A DNA stretch of 64,000 nt from Bugula neritina (GCA_964035545.1 OZ037769.1:16181133-16245132), one strand, 5' to 3'. Positions 13,301 to 24,284 are shown, counted from the first letter of the stretch. The notes: generated by a model not told the origin, from the sequence alone. Numbers and translations: made by a program.

Positions 13301-16144
13301 AACAGCACGGCCTATGTTAGAGTGAGACCCAGTTGTGCTGAGCCAAAATCAAACATGGCTGAGACTGGAATTGTGTCTTCCTTTATGGTTTCCAAATCAA
13401 ATGTTAAACATCAAACCCACAGGTTACAAGTAAAAAACACAATGCTGGAACTGCTAGAAATTAAATAGATTAATACAACTTTTTCTAAAATTATTCTAAA
13501 TGAATAGTGAAAACTAAATTAAACAGCACAAATGGGAATAATTTTTCGACAATGAGATTCCCTTTTGACCAAATTATAGAAAATGGTTTTTCTGTTTTAA
13601 AAATTATGATGTAGTAGTAACTGCTAATGATTATTTTTAAGTTAGTTAGCAATAATATGCTAATGTATATATACATACGTTGCGTCGCTGCTTTCGCACT
13701 TCACTGGGTGGTCGTAGCAGGTCCATGATGGTGTCTTCATATCCAAACTTCCTCTCCGCCTGTTATAATAATACAGAGGAAACACAATAAGTGTCTGAGA
13801 GAGAAGAGTTCATACTCATGCAGTAATTGCTAGTGTGATATAGTCTAAGGGACAGAGATGCAGTGCAACACGGATGTGTATATAATGAACATTACGTAAT
13901 GTAATAAATGTGTACAAAGAGTGCTGGCAGCATATTTGAGTGGTTTTGAGAATAGCGGGCAGCAGTGGTTCCACAATCAACTATACATAGTTCACTTTAA
14001 GTAACTAACCACACATAATCAAACTGAAAAACTTTCCCTCCACTGGGATTCGAACCACAGACCTCCGGCTTGCAGGCAGGTGCGCTAAACCATTACACCA
14101 AAGGGTTTACTGGGTTAATTCAACACTACACCACATACAAATACTTCAAATAACTACAAACTTGAGTTAATGAACTTTATAACGCAGCTAATTGTAAATC
14201 ACTTTATTTAAATTAACGTCTGCAGAGTAACTAATTGTCAAAATGGTGAGCGAATACCTACTCGAACCCGTTTCACCATCTCCAACTTAGCGATTCTATC
14301 GAGTCTCTTTCTCACTTCTGCTTGCCGTTGCCTCTCCATGTCGATAGTCTTGCTGACAATAGCCTCAGCCAGCATCTCCTTCACCTGCTTACGATGACTG
14401 GCCCGTGCATTCAGCAGTCTGTACTTACTCTCAGTAATAACTTCCCCTTTCCTGGTGATCTGCAGCATGAAACTGACTTTAGACAATGTTCGTCTGCAGT
14501 TATAAGTCAGTCAGACAGACAGAGTAGATGTTTAGTTCTACTTACGAGTCGAGATTTACGCAGATGCCTTCTGATGTGAGTGTTGCTGAAATACCCGGCC
14601 AGGTGCGGATCTAGCAAACTGTTGTAAGTGGCCAGGGGGCTGCAATAATGTAAGCATATTGTATTGATAAATTACTGACAGATATATTTTCATATTCATC
14701 AAAAATTATAAATAAAGTAAAAACTTTCAAGTGTAGAGCTAGAAACTGATGAATTCATATTCTGGCTGATTGCATCACAGATTTACAAAAAAAGTGTTAG
14801 CATTCAATAACCTTGAAAGCTTTTTAGACTGTGCTTTGAATTAAAATGAATGAAAGAAACTGAAATATTGTCCATGGTAACAATACTTGAATAGAATTTA
14901 GGTTTAAATCAATTCAATAAAAATATTTGGAAATATTGGGTTAAAGTAAAAAACTAACTTTGGCAATAGCTAAACACCTTTACTTATTTATTTATATTGA
15001 AATATTCTAAATAAAATCAAAATACTAAAAAAGACTAAATGGTTTATATAGAAACTAGTTGAACTAGTTTCATATTATTAATACACAATACAAAGATATA
15101 ATAACTAGCATTACTAAAGCTTTCAGGGTTGATAGCGTAGTAAAGCACAATTATTAAAAATATACTGCTAGAGTACTCAGTAACAATAACATTAAACTGG
15201 TAGGTTCATTGATGCTTTTAAAGCTTTTATCTCAGAAAATTTACAATGATGATTACTTTTTACCAAAGAGCTTTCAATTTTCAGTAAATTAGTAGAGATA
15301 TTCAGAAAAAATCAAAGTACATTTTAGAAATATTTGAACATAATTTTATTTTAATATAATAACAATAGTATAATGTAAAAATTAAAATTTGGTATACATT
15401 ATTTGGTTACATTATTATTATATTTTTGGTGCTACCGATTAGTTATATTTTACAAGTAATAAGTCATGGTTGCAACTAATAGCGACTGACTCTTATTCTT
15501 AGTCTACTGGGGCAGCATAAAAGCCAGTAGCCCAAACACAGACACTCACACTAGATATCAAGGTATAACACTAACCAAATAAGATTTAAATAAAAAAGTA
15601 AAGCACAGTCAAATGTCTATCACATTCAATCTAAAGCTTTAGAATTTCATGTCAAGTAGAATAACTTCGTGTCTACAAAGTTTAATTAATTATTGATGAC
15701 TTTATGCTAATGTTCATATTATACTGTGTGACTATGAGATTGAGTATTAATAAAATTTTAAAGAAAATTCAATAAATTACAAATGGCAGATACAATAATG
15801 AATAATTATATAGCTACTCAGCTAGTCTAAAAGTAAATGTTGTGACTCTGTTATAACTAGGCAGACAAAAATAAATTTCAACTCAAAGTAAACAATAAAA
15901 ATAACAAGAATAATAATAAATAAGACTTTGAGTCATTAAACTACAGTTTAAGTTTGAGTTTAACTTTTCATCATTTCAAGTTAACTATCACTATGAGTAG
16001 GACTTTAAAAGCTTCAAGTGAACTTCAACTGTTCAAGTTTAGGTTTAACTTTAAGTTAGCATTGTTGAATTTTGCGATAAAAAGTGTGTGTAAAGTATTC
16101 AATTTGAAAACAATTTAAACTTACCCTTCATGTACGTGACTCAT
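35..16144 (-). CDS. ERICH3-like protein with C-terminal leucine-rich repeats (3' end outside window)
   Basis: Exons read on the minus strand: 16144-16125, 14639-14546, 14459-14262, 13759-13679, 12035-11943, 11568-11504, 11356-11233, 11013-10879, 10629-10440, 9997-9722, 9343-9135, 8614-8446, 7743-7591, 6958-6813, 6556-5819, 5088-4957, 4667-4570, 4444-4338, 3911-3817, 3384-2781, 2562-2440, 1346-1204, 568-437, 129-35. Every junction has GT-AG ends and matching phase, giving about 1,406 codons before the window ends. The first exons match the ERICH3 family start (MSHVHEG, then LATYNSLLDPHLAGYF), followed by basic/Ser-rich linkers, the DUF4590-like core and acidic Ser/Lys-rich tails. The last ten exons encode a SDKSDTSKK repeat and ribonuclease-inhibitor-type LRRs. 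ERICH3 is known as a cilium-associated protein in vertebrates. Inference: one chimeric gene. Alternative: two adjacent genes, split somewhere between 7591 and 5088. Confidence 0.7.
2440..5088 (-). other. First LRR block and acidic Ser-rich linker
   Basis: Exons 5088-4957, 4667-4570, 4444-4338 and 3911-3817 and the first part of 3384-2781 each carry about one leucine-rich repeat: LEQLSMIGCSVDD, TLDLSQNKIGLRGG, SLRLSKNTLSE, LESLYLENC, LKYLELSSLSGL, VQTLSLINNKLTNTN. The one-repeat-per-exon layout and the longer, helical spacing are typical of ribonuclease-inhibitor-type LRRs. From about 3130 down to 2440 the protein becomes acidic and Ser-rich (SSSEDESESE, SETDSETESESKK). The frame also runs to a stop at 2773 if the donor at 2780 is not used, giving a possible short isoform. 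Confidence 0.65.
5490..5740. repeat. Degenerate minisatellite in a large intron
   Basis: A period of roughly 37 bp containing 'gagtcacacagagttatc' and 'aatatgagtataatgag' is repeated about six times within the intron 4958/5089-5818, followed by two copies of 'cacacatcaagtgaga'. No splice motif is obviously repeated here. Confidence 0.6.
6040..6535 (-). repeat. In-frame 27-bp coding repeat (SDKSDTSKK, about 18 copies)
   Basis: Exon 15 of the minus-strand gene contains about 18 tandem 27-bp units, each encoding SDKSDTSKK with rare SKE or SDR variants. It is followed by a Ser/Glu-rich linker and then LRRs. The encoded stretch is hydrophilic and alternating in charge, so probably disordered. The 27-bp period keeps several frames open on both strands; those other frames are artefacts. 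Confidence 0.9.
7768..7975. repeat. 12-bp minisatellite near an acceptor in the ERICH3-like gene
   Basis: Units of the type gagagcgagtta are repeated about 17 times. On the coding (minus) strand the array is pyrimidine-rich and ends roughly 25 nt before the acceptor of exon 13, so it may serve as an extended polypyrimidine tract. The open frame through it (repeated SLTR/SLTH) is a by-product of the 12-bp period. Confidence 0.8.
9722..10629 (-). other. ERICH3: DUF4590-like core of the ERICH3 protein (exons 9-10)
   Basis: Two exons (10629-10440 and 9997-9722) encode a compact segment with regular beta-like alternation: VQTFCEVTLKYLGG, QQHCGGNTLTVFKEF, then YPFGLTLYIDGHQD and a cysteine-bearing stretch (CCEYKHRAGTLLG, CYKCQVEEEL), ending in a charged helix. 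This is the only clearly globular part of the ERICH3-like half and corresponds to the DUF4590 region known in the family. Its function is not established. The intron between the two exons carries the donor-motif array described separately. Confidence 0.65.
10190..10440 (-). repeat. 14-bp minisatellite of GTGTAAGT donor motifs
   Basis: The intron after exon 9 begins, on the minus strand, GTAAGTATG. It then repeats units of GTGTAAGT plus about six variable bases (for example GTGTAAGTATAGAG) roughly 18 times over about 250 bp. On the plus strand this appears as repeated 'acttacac'. At least eight units keep an exact GTAAGT. The exon itself ends in AAGT, so the true junction AAGT|GTAAGT resembles one repeat unit. 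Confidence 0.85.
13679..16144 (-). other. ERICH3: N-terminal ERICH3 signature exons (1-4)
   Basis: Exon 1 is a 20-nt micro-coding exon (MSHVHEG with phase 2), too short for an ORF scan. It joins the exon at 14639-14546, which reads PLATYNSLLDPHLAGYFSNT and IRRHLRKSRL, then ITRKGEVITESKYR and a basic helix with IDMERQRQAEVRKRL. I recognise this series as the conserved start of ERICH3 proteins. Exon 4 ends in a basic stretch, EVRKQRRN. The 1.5-kb intron 1 (14640-16124) is AT-rich with nothing recognisable in it. Confidence 0.8.
14036..14105 (-). repeat. tRNA-like (tRNA-derived SINE) element
   Basis: On the minus strand a 70-nt segment has a 7-bp acceptor-like pairing (CCCTTTG with TGGAGGG, allowing G-U), an A-box-like GGTGTAATGGTTTAGCGC and a B-box-like GGTTCGAATCC. 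The anticodon arm pairs poorly, so it is more likely a tRNA-derived repeat than a working tRNA. It lies in intron 3 of the ERICH3-like gene. Related copies lie at 25336 and 27665. Confidence 0.55.
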
Positions 16145-16441
16145 TGCTAGTTAGTTGAACACGGTGGCTTTCTGCTAAAAAGTAATTTGCTAGCTAGACA
16201 AGTGCTTGTGATAATCTCGTTGCAACTGCCATGTTACTTTACATAGCAACAGTTCGGTCACTACACACGTGACCGGATAAACTTTTCAAAGTGTCTACGT
16301 GCTACCATTACTTTACTGCGATACAATTAAATAGTATACTGTTAGTTTTGGCGATTCTAATATTTGTAACTTTAGTTCCGTGTCAAAGAGACAAAATTTG
16401 TTTATTATTTAAATTTATCCATTGTAGTTACGACTCTCAGA
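16145..16441. promoter_or_regulatory. Compact bidirectional promoter between ERICH3-like gene and PLAA
   Basis: Only 297 bp separate the start codons of the divergent ERICH3-like gene (16144, minus) and PLAA (16442, plus), so both promoters must lie here. The segment holds an E-box-like cacgtg near 16268 and the sequences gttgcaac (16219-16226) and agcaac (16245-16250), which resemble RFX half-sites. No TATA box is evident. Confidence 0.6.
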
Positions 16442-19400
16442 ATGAGTGTAGGATATAAGCTCCGTTGCACTCTGGCTGGTCACCAAAAGGACGTTAGATC
16501 ACTTGCGACGTTTAATATTTCAGGCATTGACAATATATTATCTGGTTCCAGAGACGTAACAGCCAGAACATGGATGGCAAACAAGTACTTAATCTTACTC
16601 TTACTCCTAGTAGTCCTAGTCTTTTTCTTTCAAATCCAGTTTAACTTTCATTTCAAGTTTAATTTCCATGAATTTACTTTTAGTCTTTCTCTTTTAGTCT
16701 ATTGTTTTATATTAATATTTTATTTAATATTGTAAAAATAAAATTGAAGTTTTACATAAGATAAGGTTTTAGGCGTGGTTTTTAGCTATTGCTAACTAAC
16801 AGTAGCTCACAGTAAGTGTAACTGTGACTGTGAGTGTAGCTGTAAGTCACAGACACAAGTGTTAAACTTAATTTATGTGTAACTATGGTAATGGGTCTAA
16901 TATTATTATTTATAAATATATATTTATAATCTTTATCAATATGCTAAATCTAACAATTGTGCTGTTTTATATTACTATTAGTATTAGTGTTCTATTATTT
17001 ATACTTTAAAAAATAAATTAAAGTTATACTCATGTCTTTACTTTTAAGTTTTCGTAACCAACTATATTTTTTATGTATATATAGTTTTACCTATAGTTAT
17101 AGTGGTTATATGCTAATACTAATAGTAATAGTTATATTTATAGTTATGCAACAGTAGGTTACTATTACTAACAGTATTAGTATGCAGATCATAATTTGAA
17201 ACTAAATTTATTTCTATTATGTGTAATTGAATTACAAATATCAATATTGCACCTATACCTAATTCTATACTGATACTTATAGTTATAGTAACCGTTGTGA
17301 TTGGTGATTAGTATAAAATATTTAAACTGAACTTGGTGTTGCAAATAGTAATTACTTATAGTTGTTCGATATTTTCAATAAGTATTAATTAAGTTATGAA
17401 CTATTAACTACTTCAAATCAAAATATGAATATTTAGTTTTAATAATAATGCTGGGCTTAAGTTGTGATATTTCTATTACAGTGTAAACAATGAATTCAAC
17501 GAAGCCAATACTTACACTGGTCATGACAAGTTTGTGTCTGCCGTCTGCACCATGACCGCGTCTGCTGCAGATGGAGAGACGACCACGTATCTAGTCACCG
17601 GTAGTAACGACCATAGAATACACGTGTATGACATCAATCAACCCGATACTCCCCTACACAGACTGACAGGCCACACCGACACTGGTAAGCCTGACTAGTC
17701 CTGGAAATCTTTTCCCAAGTACCTCTAACTGAACTCACCTTGAATAGAATAAGAAACACTCTTGTCGTTTCACTTGTACATTGTCAATGTCAAAGTTGTA
17801 ATTGGGTGTCAAGAGTCTTTCTTTAGTAGTAGTAATTGAATTGTTTGTAGTGTGCTGTTTGGCTAGCGGGAAATATGGCCTGATCAGCGGATCTTGGGAC
17901 TCTACAGCCCGAGTTTGGGTAAACTTCAAATCTGTTATGGTGCTCAAAGGTAGGCCGACTTCACTTTGAATATCAATAGATTGGAAGGGAACTACTTGAT
18001 TAGTAATATGACAAAATATGAGTAGCATTACATATGCTTGCTACGTGAAAGGCTTTGCTTTCGAATTTATCTGTAATGTTTGCATCAGTTGAACCAATTC
18101 TAGGCAAAATTGAAGCAGGTATATATAGGTTACATTGTGTTGTACTCATGTAGGTATATATAGGTTACATTGTGTTGTACTCATGCAGGTATATATAGGT
18201 TACATTGTGTTGTACTCATGCAGGTATATATAGGTTACATTGTGTTGTACTCATGCAGGTATATATAGGTTACATTGTGTTGTACTCATGCAGGTATATA
18301 TAGGTTACATTGTGTTGTACTCATGCAGGTATATATAGGTTACATTGTGTTGTACTCATGCAGGTATATATAGGTTACATTGTGTTGTACTCATGCAGGT
18401 ATATATAGGTTACATTGTGTTGTACTCATGCAGGTATATATAGGTTACATTGTGTTGTACTCATGCAGGTATATATAGGTTACATTGTGTTGTACTCATG
18501 CAGGTATATATAGGTTACATTGTGTTGTACTCATGCAGGTATATATATAGGTTACATTGTGTTGTACTCATGCAGGTATATATATAGGTTACATTGTGTT
18601 GTACTCATGCAGGTATATATATATAGGTTACATTGTGTTGTACTCATGCAGGTCACGAGGCAGCAGTGTGGAGTGTTGCCAACATTCCCGTCAGCGGCTA
18701 CATGATCACAGGCTCAGCTGATAAGACCATCAGGCTATGGAGAGCTGGGAGGTGTGAGAATGTGCTGAAAGGTCAGCTTCTTCCTTGTTTAACTACAGCT
18801 GTACTCTGTTGTTACTCATGTAATTACGGTTACTCTGTACTGATAACAGTTATGAGTTATATCATACTGTAAACGTTTATGTCGCACTGTAGTAGTTGAT
18901 GTTGCACTGTAGTAGTTAATGTTGCACTGTAGTAGTTGATGTTGCACTGTAGTAGTTGATGTTTCACTGTAGTAGTTGGTGTCACACTGTAGTAGTTGAT
19001 GTCACACTGTAGTAGTTGATGTTGCACTGTAGTAGTTGATGTTACACTGTAGTAGTTGATGTTGCACTGTAGTAGTTGATGTCACACTGTAGTAGTTGAT
19101 GTTGCACTGTAGTAGTTGATGTTGTACTGTAGTAGTTGATGTTGCACTGTAGTAGTTGATGTTGCACTGTAGTAGTTGATATTGCAGGACACGAAGACTG
19201 CGTCAGAGGACTGGCTGTCATCAATGAAGACGAGTTCTTGTCCTGTTCCAACGACTCATCTGTCAGGAGGTGGTCGGCGTCTGCTGGCTCAGTTCTCCAG
19301 GTACAGCACGTGGTTACATAACGCACTACAGCACGTGGTTACATAACGCACTACAGCACGTGGTTACATAATGCACTACATAACGCACTACAGTGTGTAG

Positions 19401-22400
19401 TAATGTAATACGCTGCATACTGTAGTTGCATAACAAACTGTTGTGTGCAGTTATGTAATAAACTATAATATATAATATGTTCTACATTCTGCAATATGCT
19501 ACTCTCTACTCTTTAGAAGTTGTCTTCTGTTTGTGATGTTTAAGAGAAGACAATAACGAACTTGAACTGCTATGCGTACAAATTGTTTCTTCATATATGC
19601 TTTCAGGTTTACTATAGTCACATGAACTTTGTGTATGACATTGCCACATTGCCTGACAATGGCGGCTTCGTTACGGTTAGTGAAGACAGGTCATTAAAAG
19701 TATGGAAAGGAGGGGATTGTGTACAGACTATTACTCATCCTACAACCAGTGTGTGGTGTGTTTGTGTTCTATCCAATGGGGACATAGTCACTGGCAGCAG
19801 GTATAGTATATATAGTATACTAGTTCTGATGTTATAGTATATATAGTATACTAGTTCTCATGTTATAGTATATATAGTATACTAGTTCTCATGTTATAGT
19901 ATATATAGTATACTAGTTCTGATGTTATAGTATATATGGTATACTAGTTCTCATGTTATAGTATATATAGTATACTAGTTCTAATGTTATAGTATATATA
20001 GTGTACTAGTTCTGATGTTATAGTATATATAGTATACTAGTTCTGATGTTATAGTATATATGGTATACTAGTTCTGATGTTATAGTATATATAGTATACT
20101 AGTTCTGATGTTATAGTATATATAGTATACTAGTTCTGATGTTATAGTATATATAGTATACTAGTTCTGATGTTATAGTATACTAGTTCTGATGTTATAG
20201 TATATATAGTATACTAGTTCTGATGTTATAGTATATATAGTATACTAGTTCTCATGTTATAGTATATATAGTATACTAGTTCTGATGTTATAGTATATAT
20301 AGTATACTAGTTCTCATGTTATAGTATACTAGTTCTGATGTTATAGTATATATAGTATACTAGTTCTGATGTTATAGTATATATAGTATACTAGTTCTGA
20401 TGTTATAGTATATATAGTATACTAGTTCTGATGTTATAGTATATATAGTATACTAGTTCTGATGTTATAGTATATATAGTATACTAGTTCTGATGTTATA
20501 GTATATATAGTATACTAGTTCTGATGTTATAGTATATATAGTATACTAGTTCTGATGTTATAGTATATATAGTATACTAGTTCTCATGTTATAGTATATA
20601 TAGTATACTAGTTCTCATGTTATAGTATATATAGTATACTAGTTCTCATGTTATAGTATATATAGTATACTAGTTCTCATGTTATAGTATATATAGTATA
20701 CTAGTTCTCATGTTATAGTATATATAGTATACTAGTTCTCATGTTATAGTATACTAGTTCTGATGTTATAGTATATATAGTATACTAGTTCTGATGTTAT
20801 AGTATATATAGTATACTAGTTCTGATGTTATAGTATATATAGTATACTAGTTCTGATGTTATAGTATATATAGTATACTAGTTCTGATGTTATAGTATAT
20901 ATAGTATACTAGTTCTCATGTTATAGTATATATAGTATACTAGTTTTGATGTTATAGTATATATAGTATACTAGTTCTCATGTTATAGTATATATAGTAT
21001 ACTAGTTCTGATGTTATAGTATATATAGTATACTAGTACTGATGTTATAGTATATATAGTATAGACATTTATGCCCACAGTGATGCCTATATACGAATAT
21101 ACACAACCGATGAACAAAGAATGGCTTCCACCGAAGACATCATTGCGTTTGAAGAGCAGGTCTCCGCTACGCAGATTCCTACTCAAGTCGGTGACATCGA
21201 CTCGAGTAAACTTCCTGGGCCTGAGGCTTTACTGCAACCTGGTAGGTAGGGCTGGGCGAGTCAAGCCTATATTATTTTAACCAACCGCCTTGTAGCTTAT
21301 AAAGGGTTAGCCAATCATCTCGCAGGTAGCATACTCATATTGCAGGTAAGACGGAGGGGGCTGTAATCATGGTTAAGATTGATGACAATGTGGAGGCCCA
21401 TCGCTGGAGCTCCGCTGAGATGGTTTGGACGAAGATTGGGGACGTCGTGGGGTCCAGTGGCGGGAGTTCTGGTGGCAGAACTCTCTACGAGGGAAAAGTA
21501 GGTCACAGCTGAGTAGTACCTGCGTACAGTGTACCTGCGTACAGTGTACAGTTTACCTGTATAGTAGCTGTTGTGTTACCTCTAGGAGTACGACTTTGTG
21601 TTTACTGTGGATGTGGCGGAGGGTCAGCCACCCCTAAAGTTGCCGTACAACATGACGGAGGACCCCTGGGCAGCTGCTCAGAAGTTCATCACTAAACACG
21701 GTCTGCCTCAGACGTACCTGGAGCAAGTGCGGGACTTCATAGTGGAGAATAGCCAGAGTGTCTCTATGAGTCAACTAGATAGGAACACCAGCTACAGGGA
21801 CCCCTTCACAGGTGACGCCCCTCTACAGATCTCAGTCTATGTTTCGTACTCTCCGCTTTAAGGCATTTCCCCTTTTAGATTTGTGGAAGTTGACTTGTTT
21901 TTCAACACAAAATTATGTTTAAAAAATGTTTAGTCAATTCGTAATAACGTAGCCATTATATTATAATAATATAAACAGTATAATATGATTAATATGTAAT
22001 AAATATTATGATGATCTAATCAATGTATAAGTTAGACAGTAATATAATATAAAATAATATAACTACATTTTTATGCTAAAGATATGTTGTTGGTACAGGT
22101 GTATGAGAATAGCAATAGTAATCATATCAGAGGGTTGGGTTGAAACAGTTCTCAGTTTTGCTGACTCGGCATAGTGTAGTGATGTCATATCCTGTTTTAC
22201 TATGTTCAAATAATTAGTAGCTGCGTGAATTGTTCTCTCTTTTGAGAAGAATAGTGCTGGAAACTCTCCGACATTCTACAGTAAGCAATGAGGTTCGCGT
22301 TACGAGGCTTTACGAGTTGTTATATAGAGTTGCTGTTGTTTGTAGGAGCTTCGAGTTACGTGCCCGGATCCACCCCCATGGACACTGCTTCCGGCAGCAG

Positions 22401-24250
22401 CTTTAGTGATCCTTTCACAGGTGCTGGCAGATATGTGCCTCCTGGTGGTGACCTTTCAAGGGACACGTCAGTGCCGCTACAGGGGGCCGACCCCTTCACA
22501 GGTGCCCCTGGCTGTTTTGTATTATATACTCTGTATCATATATTATATACTCTGTATTATATATTACATACTCTGTATTATATATTATATATTCTGTATT
22601 ATATATTACATACTCTGTATTATATATTATATACTCTGTATTATATATTACATACTCTGTATCATATATTACATACTCTGTATTATATATTATATACTCT
22701 GTATTATATATTACATACTCTGTATTATATATTACATACTCTGTATCATATATGACTCGTATAGCCTGTGATCTATGTAGGAAGTGGCAGTTACAGACCT
22801 GCGGAGGCGACGAGCCGGGCCCCAACTAATCCATACTTCCCTCTCAGCCACGTGGAGACCTTCAATATTATCAAACCTGAGGCGGCTCTCAGTGAGTGTT
22901 ACATGTTACACTACAGACTGTACATGATACACTACAGACTGTACGTGTTACACTACAGACTGTACATGTTACACTACAGGCTGTACATGATACACTACAG
23001 ACTCTACATGATACACTACATACTGTACGTGATACACTACAGACTCTACATGGTACACTACAGACTGTACGTGATACACTACAGACTGTACATGATACAC
23101 TACAGACTGTACATGATATACTAAAGTCTGTACAGACACACACACACACACACGCGCACGCGCACGCGCACGCGCACGCGCACGCGCACGCGCACGCGCA
23201 CACGCGCACACGCGCACACGCGCACACGCGCACACGCACACACGCACACACGCACACACACACACGCACACACACTCGTACACACACACACTATTAAAGA
23301 TGTCCATACTGTGTGTTTGTAGAGAAACTGAAAGAGTTCAACAAACAGCTGCCAGGAAGTTTAAGGTGTGTCGAGGCCGACCTTGACATTGTGTTGGAGT
23401 TGTGTGACGTGGAGAAATCCCCGACCACGCCGATGGTGGCCTACTTGTGGAGGTTGTTGCAGTGGCCCGCAGGTTCGTGTCTCGTAGTAGAATATTTCCC
23501 AGTCTATTTCACAGTCTTACAGCTTATTCAACACCTGGCAGTGTGTGGAATCATGTATACGGGATTTATCTGTCCTGACTGGAAAACTTATTGCAGTCAA
23601 TGAGATATTTTACCTCACTGTGTTGTATCGATGTTAGGTAGACGTTGGAGGTCATAAGTTTGTTTCATTTGCTTGTAGACAAAGTTTTCCCTGCTCTGGA
23701 TATATTGCGGGTGGCGCTGCGTAACCCGACAATCAACGAGTATTTCTGTAGCTCTAAGAAGGGGCCAGAGCTTCTCGAGCACCTCGTGACATTTCTCGAC
23801 TCCCAGCAATCGGTAACCAATCAGATGTTAGCGTTGAGAGGGCTGGCCAACCTGACGGCCCATCCCGGTGGTCAGGAACTTCTGCTAAGCAACTCCGAGA
23901 ACCTCATTCCTGTTGTATCTCTGACGTGCGGCAACAAGAACGGTAATCTGCAGATTGCAGCTGTCTCGGTGCTCATGAACTTGGCTGTGCTGCTTAAACC
24001 CAAGAATGACAGCGGGGAAAGTAAATCCCAACTGCTATCCGCCCTGAGTACGATTTCCTCTGACATAGAGGATTCTGAGGCTAGGTTTAGATTGTGTGTA
24101 GCCTTAGGAACTGTAGTGTGGAAGGATGATGACAGTATAGCCATGGCTAAGTCGTTGGGATTGGACGATGTGGTCAGTAAATGGAAGGACAACTCTGACT
24201 CTAATAAATTACTAGAATGTTCTAAATATCTGCATCAGCTGCTGTTGTGA
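16442..24250 (+). CDS. PLAA: Phospholipase A2-activating protein (ubiquitin-binding p97/VCP cofactor), complete, 13 exons
   Basis: Exons 16442-16584, 17482-17684, 17851-17949, 18652-18771, 19188-19300, 19607-19800, 21081-21241, 21346-21497, 21586-21811, 22346-22501, 22781-22891, 23323-23472 and 23679-24250 join in phase to 2,400 nt (799 aa), close to the usual length of about 795. Order: seven-bladed WD40 propeller ([47 protein letters not shown]); PFU domain ([30 protein letters not shown]); repeated DPFTG/GRYVP motifs; C-terminal PUL armadillo-like domain ([15 protein letters not shown] to the stop). In known members WD40 and PFU bind ubiquitin and PUL binds p97/Cdc48, acting in ubiquitin-dependent sorting and degradation in the cytosol and nucleus. 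The coding sequence looks intact; six introns are minisatellite-filled. Confidence 0.95.
18119..18651 (+). repeat. 35-bp minisatellite filling PLAA intron 3 and ending at the acceptor
   Basis: About 15 near-identical units, each starting gtatatataggttacat and ending gttgtactcatgcag. The last unit supplies the real acceptor (actcatgcag|GTCACG), so every unit carries an identical copy of the 3' splice site followed by GT. Three of the last four units are longer by extra 'ta' steps. Confidence 0.95.
18879..19187 (+). repeat. 20-bp minisatellite in PLAA intron 4 ending at the acceptor
   Basis: About 15 units of gttgcactgtagtagttgat with rare substitutions. The array stops at the exon: the final partial unit reads gatattgcag|GACACG, where other units have gatgttgcac. 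A single C-to-G change in a unit therefore accounts for the AG of the acceptor. Confidence 0.9.
19301..19392 (+). repeat. 25-bp minisatellite starting at the PLAA intron 5 donor
   Basis: Directly behind the exon (CTCCAG|gtacagcacg) there are about 3.5 copies of a unit containing cagcacgtggttacataacg. The remainder of the intron is AT-rich. Confidence 0.75.
19801..21063 (+). repeat. 31-bp minisatellite forming nearly all of PLAA intron 6
   Basis: About 40 units containing tatagtatatatagtatac followed by tagttctgat or tagttctcat. The first unit begins at the donor itself (GGCAGCAG|gtatagtatatatag). Occasional shorter units lack the middle part. The unit is strongly self-complementary (agtatact, actagt), so the intron RNA can form repeated hairpins. 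Confidence 0.95.
22514..22755 (+). repeat. 21-bp minisatellite in PLAA intron 10
   Basis: About 11 units of the type tattatatattacatactct plus g, alternating 'tacatac' and 'tatatac'. The array lies 12 nt inside the donor and does not reach the acceptor. Confidence 0.9.
22892..23292 (+). repeat. 21-bp minisatellite plus (CACACG)n tract in PLAA intron 11
   Basis: Behind the donor (CTCTCA|gtgagtgttacatg) run about 11 units of gtacatgatacactacagac plus t, each containing an acceptor-like actacag. From about 23130 the intron changes into a CA/CG dinucleotide tract up to 23292. Confidence 0.9.
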
Positions 24251-24278
24251 TTCGAGTATTTTTTCAAAACTGTCAGAC

Positions 24279-24284
24279 AATAAA
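24279..24284 (+). terminator. PLAA: Polyadenylation signal of PLAA
   Basis: Canonical aataaa about 29 nt after the stop codon. Confidence 0.7.

Noticed and set aside
12686..13676. ORFs of 174, 61 and 61 codons on the minus strand
   Set aside because: They lie in an AT-rich intron between ERICH3-like exons, with low-complexity hydrophobic composition and no recognisable motif.
18119..18651. Regular repeats that could suggest a CRISPR array
   Set aside because: Units are directly tandem with no unique spacers, and lie in an intron of an animal gene.
22496..23307. Several overlapping ORFs with Tyr/Ile or Cys/Val and His/Thr repeats
   Set aside because: They are translations of the 21-bp and CA/CG repeats in PLAA introns 10 and 11.
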